Positions 25,951-37,699 of a DNA stretch of 64,000 bases are shown piece after piece (the stretch's first letter is position 1; each line of letters opens with the position of its first letter). The stretch spans positions 122,871,280 through 122,935,279 of the forward strand of contig CM036618.1 in NCBI GenBank assembly GCA_020746105.1, in the 5' to 3' direction. A program made the translations under genes and the position numbers. Source of the DNA: Trogon surrucura (taxonomy: Eukaryota > Chordata > Aves > Trogoniformes > Trogonidae). The notes under the pieces were generated by a model, which searched no databases, had not been told where the DNA came from, and worked only from the letters and a program-made list of their open reading frames with translations.

Positions 25951-28090
25951 CTCCTAAGCAGCTGAGATAACGCATGGCCCCATGACTGGTAATTCTGGCA
26001 GAGAAACCTTCCTCCCTCTGACATAGGCTTGTTCTTGAGGTAAACCACTGTTGCCGAGATGGTCCTTCCCTCCACCTCTCACTTGTTTTTTCTTCTTTAA
26101 TTGTTTTTTCATTCTTGAGTCTAATTTGAAAAAAAAAACAGGGGTGTGAGAAAGAAGAAAAGGGGTCAGGTTCATTAGCAGCACAACTGCTTTGCTGTGA
26201 CTCTTGGAACAAGAAGTGTATTAAGCGCAGCATCTGTTTTCCTTCTTGGCAACTCATTTTTCCAGGCTCAAAATAGGCTCATCTTGTAAACGCTGCTTTG
26301 TTCAGGCACCAATAATAGCAGTTAAAACTCCTCCCTGTGACACTGACGGCTGCAAAGATTAATGGCAACAACAACAAAAAATTCTTTAGAAATTGAAAAT
26401 GCGTTGGCTTTTAATACATCTTGATAGAATTTGTTTTGATCTCACTGGTTTTGCTGGGCTTAAAACTGAAGTATTCTGCAGAGAACAGAAGTAGGGCTTT
26501 TCAGCAGTATCCCACATCCCAGCTCTTCCTTCTCTTTGAGTGCTTGCTGACCAGAATGTAAGGGGAACTCAGTTACTATGTGCCTGTCACAAGCATTATT
26601 TATATAAACAGTCTTGCCATGTTCCTTTGCTAGCATTTCCTGGCTCTTAAAAGCGATCACATTGTTCCTGTAAAATATTCTACCTGTGGTCTGAGCCATT
26701 TCTAATAATGTAGATGCCAAGTCACAAGCAAAACTTGCTCATTGCCTCTCTCATTCCAGCCACCACAGAGCCACAGCCAAAAAACCAAAATCAGAAAATA
26801 TGCCAAGGATCGTATCATCTTTCTGGTCACCAGTCTGAACTATCAGCAGGAAGTCTTGAGGACAGACTCAAAGAAATAAAGGAGATGCTTCGGATTGACT
26901 TTGACGGGCAAAGCTGTAAGCCAAGAAGCATCTCGCTGCCCTAGCTACCAAATGGCTCTGCTTCCTTGGTTTTGTTGCATGGCACAGAGTAATACAGTAC
27001 ACCCATACACTAACTCTGTCCACGATGCACTCTGTTAGCCCTCTTCACCAGCAGCAACGATTTCAGAAGGTAGCACTTGGTCAGAGCACTCCACGGGGTA
27101 GAAAGCTATTATGTGTAGAAAGAAAATAGCCTACTGTGGAAAGGTTACAACCACCTCTGAATCACCACAATAGCTGCAGACTCCTGTACAGATGCAATAC
27201 AAAAGGAAAATATAAATCTGGGTATTTTGAAACAGGACTGTACCGGTCACAACAAAGTGTTTGCAGACTGGAAGCCTCTGCTTCTGTTTGGTAGTGGAAG
27301 AACCCAGCCTTCTGACATAGGCAACTCCAAGGAAGTCACATCCATCATGATAAGAGCTCCCTGAACTCAATCTCCTCTTGGCTATGTCCTGTTACACTAA
27401 TTCATATTTGTACCACTCCTGTGAACTTCACTAACAAATCATTTAGCTGTTCTGTGCCTTGGCAGGTAGCGTATAAGCAGCAGTTCATTTGGAAATCTGT
27501 TGCTCAATGAAGTAATTTCTCTCCTCTATTACGTGCATCAGGATACATACCATAAGACATTTATCTCAACACAAGAGATGAGACTTCTTTCATAAGAAAA
27601 GACAGCACACATTCTTGAAAACAATTCCTTCAAATCAGAACTGACTACGTGTGAAAGCAATGTTTCTCGCACATTTGGTTTTGGTGAGAGGTTAACAAAG
27701 CGAGCTGCTGAAATCCTACACTTCTGGGATCCTTATGAATTTTATTTTAAAAAAATACATCAAATGGACATGAATTTATATGGTTTGTTTTACCATTTTA
27801 TTACACTGATCAAGCTCTTAAACATGTCTAAGAAGCTGGAAAAAAATAAAGATGTATGCTGGAAAGCACAGTACAGCACAATTTGTGAATCACGTTTGAC
27901 AACTGTTTTGGTTTGGTCTGGCCGGATTTTGGCGGCGGGGCGGGGAGCTGCAGGGTGGCTTCTGTAAGAAGCTACTAGAAGCTCCCCGAGTTGATAGAGC
28001 CAATGCCAGCTGGCTCCAAAGAGGGACCCGCCGCTGGCCAAGGCTGAGCCTATCAGTAAGGTGATAGCAGAGGAACGCCTCTGTGAAAAA

Positions 28091-28100
28091 CATATTTAAG
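28091..28100 (+). promoter_or_regulatory. LTR TATA-like box
   Basis: CATATTTAAG lies about 190 bp into the LTR, followed by a GC-rich stretch. This is the expected place for an LTR core promoter, which would transcribe antisense to PLCB1. Activity is unknown. Confidence 0.45.
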
Positions 28101-28533
28101 AACGGGGAAAAGAACTGCACCACAACAGCTGGCACAGAGATGGAGGAGTGAGAATCTGTACAGACACCAAGGTCAGTGAAGAAGGAGGGGGGGGAGGATG
28201 AGCTCCAGGTGCCAGAGCAGAGAGTGCCCTGGGTCGTAGTGAAGACCATGGTGAAGCGGGTTGTCTCCCTGCAGCCCATGGGCAGGGTGCAGATGTCCAC
28301 TGTGAGGATCACCGCATAGATGTCCACCGTGTAGAGGACTCCACGCCCTGTGGGTGGATGCCCGAAGGGGGCTGTAGCCCGTGGGAAGCCCGCATCAGAG
28401 CAAGTCGCTGCCGGAACCTGTAGCCCGTGGAAGAGAGGAATGCCCACGCTGGAGCAGGTTGGCCGGTGGGACTTTTGGGACGCTGCGGGGGACTCACGCT
28501 GGAGCAGTTTCCCCTGAAGGACTGCGCCTCAGA

Positions 28534-28562
28534 CTCATGAGGGGTGGGCTGCCCCTCATGAG
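28534..28562. repeat. 11-bp inverted repeat inside the LTR
   Basis: CTCATGAGGGG and CCCCTCATGAG form a perfect stem around the 7-nt loop TGGGCTG. It sits within the repeated U3/R region of the LTR. Confidence 0.9.
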
Positions 28563-31221
28563 GTGTCTCATGTTGGGCAGTTTGTGACGAATTGCCCTTC
28601 GTGGGACAACTCACGTCAGAGAAGAGAGCGTGAAGCTTGTCTCCTGTGAGAGGGACCCCACAATGGCCTGGGGAGGTGCGAAGAGTCCTCCCCCGGAGTG
28701 AAGAAGCGGTGGAACCAACGTCGGATGAACTGACTGTAACCCCCATTCCCTGTCCCCCTGCGCCGCTCGGGGGGGAGGAGGTGGAGAAACCAGGATTGAT
28801 GTTGAGCCCGGGAAGAAGGGAGGGATGGGGGGAAGGTGTTCTGTTTGTTAAGATCTGTTTGCTCTTTCTCACTTCTCACTACTCCTCTCTGGTTCTCTTA
28901 AGAAATGTACCTAATTTCCCCAAAATCAAGTCTGTTTTGCCTGGGACGGTAAACGAGAGTGATCTCCCTGTCCTTATCTCGAATCCTGAACCCTTGGAAA
29001 TATTTTCTCCCCCTGTCTAGCAGTGAAGGGGGAGTGAGAGAGCGGCTGTGTGCGTACCTGGCTGCCAGCCAGGGTCAAACCACGACAACAACATTGCTTC
29101 ACTTATGGAGAAATTCACCAGTTTGGAGTGATGGATCCAATCCAGAGCTCATCAAACCGAGAAGGAACACATCTCCTTGGGCTCTGGATAGGGGTCTATA
29201 TGGCCAGGACGAACTAGTGTGGGGAGAACACAGTTAGCATGAGAGGCACAAGAGAGAGCAAGAGGAAAGAGATGGGAAAGATTGGATGTTCACTTTTGAA
29301 GTTACTTGATTTGGAAGAGAATGAAACAGGTTGGACTTCTTCATGCTGGGAACAGAGACAGAGAAAAAGAACATCCACTCAGAATAGGGTTTGAGAATAA
29401 ACTACTCTCTTTATCCTGGTTTCTGTGATGCTATGTTTGTGGATGCTCACAAACCCTACCCCAAGATAGGCACAGGTACACTTGTCCAAAAATAAGCAAG
29501 AACTTTATCATTGCTACTTCTCTTCATCATCAAGACATAGGTAACAATCTACCTTTTAGACCACTACCTCATGAATTTCAAGCGGCACTCTTGGAACAAA
29601 CCAGCTGCTCAGTGCTCTTCAGCTCATCACTATTATATTTTAAATGTCAGTTACTTTCTCATGGCAGAATGCACATAAAACTACATCATGACTACTTCAT
29701 CATTTCTAGATCTTTACCAAGCTCACTTAGAGCAAGTTGAATAGCCCAAGGCTCATATTTTCATAATTTTCTCAGAACTTGGCCGCTGGATGTGATGAAC
29801 AGTTTGTAGCAGAACAGAGGTCTTCTGTAAAGGAAGAAAACTCTATAATTGAATAATTTTAACTGCCTCACTAAGACTTTTACAGTTTACTTTGCCTTTC
29901 TCCTCTGATGGAAGACTGCTGGAAACTTGCCACACAACTTGAAAAATAAGGTACCACAAATGAAGGGTTAATCCAAAAAATGTTCAAGCACTGAAAATGG
30001 AAAGTTGGGGTGATTTTTTACTTGCACTTCCTTTCCCTGGAACACAAGTAAAAAGAAGGGTCAAAATCTGCACGTGTGACGTTGAAAACGTCCTCTATTT
30101 ACAAGCCTTCTTGAAACCCCCTGATGCGTTTATTTTAAATAAGTCCTCTGAGCCACTGATGGCTCCAGCAGACGATAAAGACCAGATTCTGTGGTCTGGC
30201 TCATATAGAGCTGGAAAACTTGTAAAGAAGGAAGATTTTTTAGATGGACTTGACAGTGATCAAACTCTGCTCTCACTGAAACAATCAGGATTATTTAGCA
30301 CGATTTCAGGGCAAGCACAGCTGATCAGCTATGCTTTGAAAACTCCATCCCCAGGCGATAGTTCAATTACCAAACAGAAAATGGTCCTAAAATACCGATT
30401 TCTACGTTGTTTTAGCAAATAGATTATCGTTCACCGATTGCTGGCTAGGCAGGAAAACGAAAGAGAAGATACACTTCTGATTTGGGTGCCTTTCCTTCTT
30501 CCTTGGTAAAGGCTAGTAATTTTTGCTGGTAAAGCTTCAGCACATTTTTCAATTTTTTTTCATAACATGCTTAGTTTTTTCTTTCCCTGAGGAGCTGTTT
30601 CAATCACTTTCACTTTTGCAATGTTAAGGTTTCTTAACCAGCCCTGCAGAGTATAGCTCTGGGTTTTCAAGTCTGAGGACAGCATTTCCCACTCAGCAGT
30701 CCATGGACCATCACAAACTCATTTTGTTTCTATTCCTTCATATCCAATAAACAGTGGAAACTGTGTTTATGCCAAGCTGACCAATTGCCTAATGAAAATT
30801 AGGCAAGACAGAAACCTGGCAAGCAAAAATATATCCTCCTAGCTTAAGGCTTTCATCCTGCGGCCTTTTCTCACTTGGTCTGACCATCCCTGTTGCCTGT
30901 GAAGTGACAAAATAACTCCATACTGTTGTTAAAAAATACAGAGAAAATATCTTTTTGGTACAATCCAGTGGACTCCAGGATGTAAACCATATGCAAGTGT
31001 CTTCTGTGTGTGGTTATCTGGAGGGTGTCATCAGTACACCACAGGAATGGAAGTGGAAAGAGGAATAGCTTATAAATGTCACTTTGGAACAGATAAAGCA
31101 AAGAGCTCCCACTTCATTAAACACAACTGAGCCACACAGAAATAGAAAGAAGGTAAAAAAACCCACCCCAAACATGGAGTAGGATCAAGTGTAACTTGCT
31201 TGGCACACACAACTGTGTTTT

Positions 31222-31283
31222 ATGATGATCTTTCGAGGTCCCTTCCAATCCCTAACATTCTATGATTCTATGATTCTATGATG
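31222..31283 (+). mobile_element. CR1 LINE terminal fragment
   Basis: TGATGATCTTTCGAGGTCCC followed by TTCCAATCCCTAACATTC and three copies of TATGATTC. This is only the last 60 bp of a CR1 3' UTR and its short-repeat tail. Confidence 0.92.
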
Positions 31284-31656
31284 TGGTGTGTTGGACAGAA
31301 ATGAAGGGACTGTATACCTGCATGGGAAAAATACTTTGCTAAACTAATGACGTTGACTGCATAATTCTTATCAAGGGCTACCATTTGGCAAAATGTGATG
31401 CTTAAAATTGACCTTTGAACGTGAACAGAAATGTTCACGTGTGTAAGTTAAACAAGGTGTCTGATTGCTGACGTACTTGAATATACAAGGTAGAGCTGTA
31501 CATTCCCACTACTCTAATAGAGGCCAACCTTAAAAATTCAACCGTTTGCAAACTTTGTTGTCACAGATGATCCATAGTTTGCACACGCTTAGAACAAGCA
31601 TAAAAAGGTGACAGCTACTGGAAGACATTGATAGATGTTCGGAGAGTCACAATACA

Positions 31657-31803
31657 CATCACAGAATGTCAGGGGTTGGGAGGGACCTCTAGAGATCATC
31701 TAGTCCAACCCCCCTGCCAGAGGAGGATCACCCAGAGTACGTCACCCAGGAACGCATCCACTTGGGTTTTCAAAGTCTCCAGAGAAGGAGACTCCACATC
31801 TTA
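31657..31803 (-). mobile_element. CR1 LINE fragment (3' end)
   Basis: ATCACAGAATGTCAGGGGTT leads into GGGAGGGACCTCTAGAGATC and then TCCAACCCCCCTGCCAGAG; it ends with CTCCAGAGAAGGAGACTCC. This is a typical CR1 3' region in reverse complement and is little diverged. It lies about 290 bp from the 3' edge of the PLCB1 exon at 32096. Confidence 0.95.
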
Positions 31804-32095
31804 CAGTTGAGTAAAAATCTGCATGTATCATTATTTTCACAATGCTTATTTGAGCTTTATAAGCAATGTCTGAAGATAAGGACACGTACCAGGGGCATAA
31901 ACATTGCTGAATAAACTCCCCAGAAAAAAAAAAAAGATAAGACTGTCCATTTCTTCTTGGGTACTGAGAGGCATAGCTCTGTAACAGAATTGAGGTTCGT
32001 TTCATAGTGATCTCCCTTTTTATCTCATTTATCCCTATCTCAAAGCAATACTTTAAAAACATTAATTTCATATGGCACAAATGAATGTATATTAC

Positions 32096-32236
32096 CTTTG
32101 CTATATCTTCTTGGAATGCCACCAAGTTCAAGTACGATATATTGACCAGGTCTGGACCATAGACAACAGTTATCATTCGATTTTCCAGTCGACCTCCTGA
32201 GTTCCCAGCATCCAACAGTTCACGTAGTTTTGGATC
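32096..32236 (-). CDS. PLCB1: PLCB1 internal exon, end of PH domain
   Basis: This 141-bp exon encodes 47 residues, beginning [15 protein letters not shown] and ending FQEDIAK, equivalent to mammalian residues 83-128. It covers the last part of the N-terminal PH domain, which in PLC-beta enzymes binds membrane and Rac/G-beta-gamma. The acceptor on the minus strand reads CTGCAG before GATCC, and the donor is AAAG followed by GTAATA. Both boundaries are phase 0. The exon has one more residue than mammalian PLCB1 as I recall it: [10 protein letters not shown] here against GNIGRLEQR. The core [13 protein letters not shown] is unchanged. CR1 fragments lie about 290 bp downstream and 580 bp upstream. 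The next exon is 8 kb away; the preceding one was not found in the 31.8 kb up to the window end. Confidence 0.96.
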
Positions 32237-32819
32237 CTGCAGATGAACACATTACAAAATAGTTAAAAATCTTTTACAAATACTAAAAGTGACTAAAACT
32301 TGCGTTATTTTGAACATTTTAAACATGATGGCACTAGGTTCTGATGCAGTTAATTACTCATCAAAATATTTAGATTTATTAACCCAGAATAAATCACTAC
32401 TGCAAATCCTTCAAAACCTTTGAGCTCTATATTGACACAGTACAGACTAAAGGCTGTCCAGTTGATGGCTGCACATTCCTATTCTCATTTATTTTGCCTC
32501 AGAAGTTAAGCATACGTAAACTGTTTTGCTTGTCAAGAAACCACAACCTGTCCAAAGGCTACCGGTCTCAGTAGAGAGATCCTCTATGATCTTAATGGAT
32601 TTTAGATAAAGCTCAAAATAAGAACTTAGTTTTTCCTGAGGAATTAATAAGAATATCTAGAATTAACCTTTTTAAACACTATGAAATGAATATTGGAGTT
32701 TTGGTGGTGCCCTTCCTCTTTCTTTTTCATGTTCAAAAGTTCATGTATTATGTAAACTATAAGACATATTCCATTTATAGTTAGTTTTTAGTCTTTTTTT
32801 CAGGTTTATATCCAATCTA

Positions 32820-33015
32820 GAAATATAGAATCCTTCAGGTTGGAAAAGACCTTTAAGATGATCAAGTTCAACCATCAACCTGGCATGAAGCATAGCCCTG
32901 AGCACAACATCCACACATCTTTTAAATATCTCCAGGGATGGTGACTCCACCACTTCCCTGGGTAGCCTGAGTGCTTAATATAGAAATGACTACATATCAT
33001 TTCTGTGAAGGAAAG
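32820..33015 (-). mobile_element. CR1 LINE fragment (3' end)
   Basis: TATAGAATCCTTCAGGTTGG, then AAAAGACCTTTAAGATGATC, and further along CTCCAGGGATGGTGACTCCA and CCACTTCCCTGGGTAGCCTG. This is CR1 in reverse complement. The last 40 bp (GTGCTT to TTCTGTGAAGGAA) is a degraded continuation. It lies about 580 bp upstream of the PLCB1 exon in gene orientation. Confidence 0.9.
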
Positions 33016-36000
33016 ATATATTTGATGATTTTATCAGCTAATAACAGCCTGAACCCTAGTTTCATTGGTTAGTTTCTATTAGGCTGCGGCATTTCCAAAA
33101 AATGCATTTAGTGTTTTTCAAACTCAGAAAACTGCTTGGTCCTTGGCCTCAAGATGAAGCTTATAACGGTCAAGAATGATAAAAAGAATCCCTGCGTGAC
33201 TGAACTCAATCCTTTGAAGACAGCCAGGCTTCCTACAAGGCAAGATTCTTCAGTCTGCTACAAATACTAAAAAATGGCCAGCAAATAGTATCATTATGGG
33301 ATGACAGATTTGGTGTAGAGATCAAATGATTTCAAAACTGACTCCAATACATACTGCAGTTTACATTTCACCCTCACATGAACTATTTTGCCTCACTGTC
33401 TGCATATGTGTAGTGTTTACAATACTTCTCAATATTTAATAACTTTTAAATAAGAATCTAAGTCTCCAGCGGCTGTTCCAAATTATATCTAGTACAACAG
33501 GACGATAAGCTTAAGATGACAAAAAGAGCCATTCTTCATGGATCTTGCAGAAAATCCTTTAACAACAAGACTGCAGTCTAAAAGGCATCTCCTGACCAGT
33601 ATCATATATGCCTGTAGGTAACAGAGTTACACATACGTTCAACAAATACTTCACAAGGTTTAGGAGAGCATATTATGGGCTGTATTAGCTGGAAGAAAAG
33701 TACTGTCTATCATAAAAAGCTGAGCCTCATTAAATACTGGGTATGATGGTAAGTGTTGCAGGAAAACAGACAGAATAATCCTATTTGAGGGCTCTGTAAA
33801 GAAGGAATATGATTTTGCTCTGAGACAAAGACAATTTCATGGGTAAACAAGTTAATGACAGGCTTTCATGTAAGAGAAAAACAGAAGAGGAATATAAAAA
33901 TTGTAGTTGCGTTCCCAAGATCAGTATTTGAAGGAGAAAGACAAAGAAATTGTATAATTTACATCTAAGAGAAAGGCTAGAGAAATGCCCTGAAGATGCT
34001 AAGTTAGTGATGGTGTACTGTAAGATGGGTTTATTTCTCTTTTATTTACAGGCTGAGTGTTACAAAGTTTGGTTTAATTTCTCTGGGAGATGAGACCTCA
34101 TCTGCTTTTGACTCTGTACTATTTCAAGCTCAAAATCAGACTGATAAATGGTTCCGCTCAAGGGCCTGTCTGGGAGTAGCATCATTCTTTCTGAACTCAA
34201 ACTGAACAGGATTGTCTACCTGTTTTTATTCTCTTTCACATAATTGCCATCCCTTTCCCTGGCTGAACCTGTTGCTCACAGTTTCACTCTTGGTGATGAA
34301 CTGCAATCGTATCAACAAAAGGAGAAAGAAGATAAGCTTTTTTTCTTATTATTTATAGTCAACTATAGAATGTCTCTATGATGGATCATACTCCAATTGG
34401 TTTAAGAAAGGCACTAGCCATGCGTCACAACAAAAAACCGAACATATTTGAAATGGGATGTTTTTTCAAAGCAAATTCATCAAAAGCGAAGTTATCTGGG
34501 ACTGGCTCAGGAAGGTTTTTAGAAGTGCGGAGGAAGTGGCCCATCAGGCAATGTGAGTATGAGTTAGGTCTTCCAAATCACAGGATTTTTCTCCAGGTTT
34601 TAAAGGCAAGAAATTAGACAGATCATCCTCTTTGGGTTGCTGGGTTTGGATGAGTAAAACACTGAATTCTTCTATTCTGTTTAAGATTTGTCAATCAAAA
34701 TCTGAAGCGCACAGTCCCTCAGAGCAAAATGTTACTTGGCCATCATCCAGCACCTATGAACAAAGGGCATAAACTGTGTATCCTGGGCTACCTCAGCATA
34801 ACCTGCAATGCGCTCCACTGACTTAAAAAGATCTTTTTATTGTAAGTTCAGTGAAAGAGAATAATTTTGATACATACAGGATTCATGCCCTTTTTGGCTC
34901 CTGCCACCGATGTATTTGCCCCTTAAGGGTGACAGATGCATTTCCACTTGTGACAACTTAGCCCTCAGTTGATGATATAGCTCATATTATTTGGTCCTTG
35001 GATCTGAAATTCTCAAACTTAGATACCAAAGCACACTGTCTGCAATTCACATTCCTTGTGAACAGCTTTGCTGCATTATTACCCCACTTAGCTGCAAACA
35101 CTACTAAGGAGATGAACAAAATAGTCTTTACCAAAATCTTGAAGACTATTAAAGCCTGTTTTAAAAAAGTCAGTGAGTATTTCTGTGGAGATGATAGGAA
35201 AGCACATGGGGGGAAAAAAACAAGCAACAAGACCAAATTTAGCTTTTTTTTATGTAAATCAGATTATTCTGATTTTACTAATTTAATTCTGAGGAACGAG
35301 ACTGAAAGTCTGCTGCTCCTTGGAGCTGCATTTAATATCGTGGCTCACAAGTGGACAGATTGATTTTTGGCGTAAGCTCTTTGCTAGACTGAGGCCTTAT
35401 TATGAACATATTGAGCTCTCTGAGAGACATTCAGAGGAATTAGACCTATTTAATATTGATTTTAGTCATTTTTTGAACACCTGTGCTACTGAAGCTCTAT
35501 CATGCTAGGGAACATGCCCATGGGATGCTCAACAAACAGCAGGCTATTGACAAAGCCCACTTATCTCATCAAAGCTGCCTTCCTAGTGCAATGATTTAAG
35601 GCTGTTTTGATGTTTTCTGAAAAAGGAGCACTCTTTCGTCTCCTTTACTCAAAAGGTTTAGGTGTCAGCTTGCTTTCTTCCTTTCCACTAAAGTCTACCG
35701 GGAGCTTCAGCTCAAGGCCTGGAGCTGCCTGAAGACTTGCCCTGAACCCAGGTCAGGAAAGCCGGTGTTCCTGGTGGGACACCTCTGTGGTCGAAAGGGC
35801 TGACAGATTCCTGAAGGGAGATGCAAATTGTGAGTAGGCAAATACAGAGGAGGTGAGAAGTATTGGTATTGGCAACACAAACAGTTTTAGAATCCACTAA
35901 AAATCAGATTAACCATGTCAAATTGAGGCAAGAGTTGGCCAGAGGACTATCTGTTTGTTTGGTAAACAGCCCTCCCTATTTGGTCCTGCTGTCTTGACAA

Positions 36001-37665
36001 AACCATCAAAATAAAGTCTATCTTACATTGACTGGAAACAAAAAGAGAACATAAGGAAAAAAAAAAGCTTATGGAATTCCAACAACTTTTATGAACAAAT
36101 GCTGAATAATAATGTTTTATTAGAAACCAGGATCCCGTAGACAGATGGATAAAACTAGATTTCAGTCATTCGAAACTTCCTCCTGTTGTATTATCCTTTC
36201 ATTGCAAATTATAAAAATAATGTAAACTTAAAGAGGCTACTCAGCCACACTAATGACAATCTCCGTGAAGGCTGCTCTCAGCTGTGGCTGGTGCTACTAA
36301 ATTGTAGCTCTTAACACTGAAATCCCAATTAGTGCGTGCTCTGCACATTACAGTAAATGCCATAACATCTTTTAATAGTATCTCCAGCTCTTTAAACTTC
36401 TTTTTTCTGAAAACTTTTAACACACCATCTGTCTGCGAAAATTTTCTCTTTTTAAAATACGCTACCATACATATATATAAAAGGCTGCCTTGCGGTTCAG
36501 TAAAACTCAAGCACTGATTTAAACACACCAAGGGGCAGCAGGTCAGCCCAGGTTTCGCGTCAGATGTGACGCATCAGCTCTGAGAGCAGCTGTCTCTGAT
36601 CCCAGACCTTCATTAAGCAGTGAAAGAATCTGTCCCATACTAAAGATTTCCTCAGTGTTTCATTGTCACAATGTGGTGGCCAAAGTGGGTGATTATCAAA
36701 AGAGACTCAGCCAGAACTTCGAGCTTCCTAGAACAGTTGTGCCATTAAAGTACAGGACATTTTTTGGTGTTTGAAGATATTAATTTACAATGTAAAAAAT
36801 CTAAAGGAGTCATTATAGACTACACTACCATGTATAGACTACATACATACTAGATCACTCCTGTGCATGCAAAACGCCAGACACTCCCTGCCCCCAAGAG
36901 TTATCTCAGGCAGTAAAACATTGTCTTTAACATGCTAATTAAATACTTGAGTCCTAAGGAAGCTATAAGCTGAAAGGGGTCTCAAAGCCTCCAAAATGTA
37001 ATGTCTAAAAAAATAAAACAAAACTCTAAACCAATCTCCCAGCAAACCCTAGACACAAACTCACTGTTCATCAGCTGTTTTTATTACTTCTGTCAACCTG
37101 GCCTGTGATTTCCAAATGCTTTCTGTTTTCTGGTACTAAATACGTGCCATACTCCTTACTTGAACACAGTGTATAGAATGAAGTAAAAGTTTCTTTCAGT
37201 AAAGCAGTGCTGGAGGGGACCATACATTTTTCTGCAGATCTTTGAAGTACGTTACATAGGCAGTTCAGAATTCTCAGGACTCTGCCACAATCCCAAATTG
37301 TTCTATTTGTGTCCTGATAACTTCAGGAGAGGCATGAAACAAAAAACGGCAACAGACTTTCACCTTAGTTTCATGCTCATCAGAATAAGATTTCCAAGCA
37401 TTCAAAACTGCATTTATGCTTTTCTAGCTCTTTAGGTATCCCAGGAGACTGGCGGGGGGTGGGAAGAAGTGTGATTAGATATCCACATATGCAAAGTTTT
37501 CCAGGCAACACTCAAGTTTGTGCTTAAATTAAACGAAGAACCTAAAATGCTAAAACAAGATCTTACACTGTGACTCTGTCGAAGGCAAAACTCCCACACA
37601 TTTTCTTCAAATAGAATAACATCTTATCTTCAGGAATGCCTTATCACAGTGTTTATCAATAAAAA

Positions 37666-37699
37666 TGTATATACATACATACATATATATATATATATA
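37666..37699. repeat. TACA/TA microsatellite
   Basis: TGTATATACATACATACAT passes into eight or more TA dinucleotides. Simple sequence repeat; likely polymorphic in length. Confidence 0.95.

Larger units (their letters stand above)
27904..29083 (+). mobile_element. Solo LTR of an avian endogenous retrovirus
   Basis: A 1.18-kb GC-rich block in AT-rich DNA starts TGTTTTGGTTTGGTCTGGCC and ends near AGGGTCAAACCAC. It is flanked by the direct repeat GACAAC (27898-27903 and 29084-29089), a target-site duplication that supports a complete solo LTR. A TATA-like CATATTTAAG lies at 28091-28100. The U3/R region has degenerate repeats: CTGTAGCCCGTGG twice 46 bp apart, and CACGCTGGAGCAG twice 50 bp apart. 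I recall very similar LTRs from songbird genomes, but the family (ERVL or ERVK) is not settled. The 6-bp duplication leans towards ERVK; if only ACAAC counts, towards ERVL. No gag, pol or env was seen alongside. Long open frames inside, such as 28309-28872, come from GC content. Confidence 0.88.
24088..32095 (-). other. PLCB1: PLCB1 intron (8.0 kb)
   Basis: A phase-0 intron with donor GTAATA and acceptor CTCTGCAG. It contains a GGTT/T-rich tract (25326-25365), three CR1 pieces (25839-25950, 31222-31283, 31657-31803) and a solo LTR (27904-29083). A 141-codon plus-strand frame at 29997-30422 has no recognised domain and is not called as a gene. Confidence 0.93.
12336..32236 (-). other. PLCB1: PLCB1 locus, visible internal exons (partial gene)
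   Basis: PLCB1 hydrolyses phosphatidylinositol 4,5-bisphosphate to IP3 and diacylglycerol downstream of Gq-coupled receptors, at the plasma membrane and in the nucleus. Six minus-strand exons (141, 80, 54, 76, 101 and 167 bp) join into one continuous frame equivalent to about residues 83-288 of mammalian PLCB1. Intron phases after successive exons are 0, 2, 2, 0, 2 and 1, and every junction is consistent. The motifs [13 protein letters not shown] and [18 protein letters not shown] match PLCB1; PLCB2 and PLCB4 differ clearly at these sites as I remember them. The first exons and everything after the EF hands, including the catalytic histidines, lie outside the window. No promoter or polyadenylation site is visible. 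Confidence 0.96.

Noticed and set aside
28309..28872. A 187-codon minus-strand ORF and other overlapping long frames
   Set aside because: They lie inside the GC-rich LTR on both strands, where stop codons are rare. No protein family is recognisable, and the LTR explains the sequence.
30785..30806. TTGCCTAAT-GAAA-ATTAGGCAA hairpin
   Set aside because: A 9-bp stem is within chance expectation for this window size, and nothing nearby gives it a function.
31419..31440. Palindrome ACGTGAACA-GAAA-TGTTCACGT resembling a steroid response element
   Set aside because: The half-site spacing is 4 instead of 3, and a 9-bp stem with a short loop is expected a few times in 64 kb by chance.
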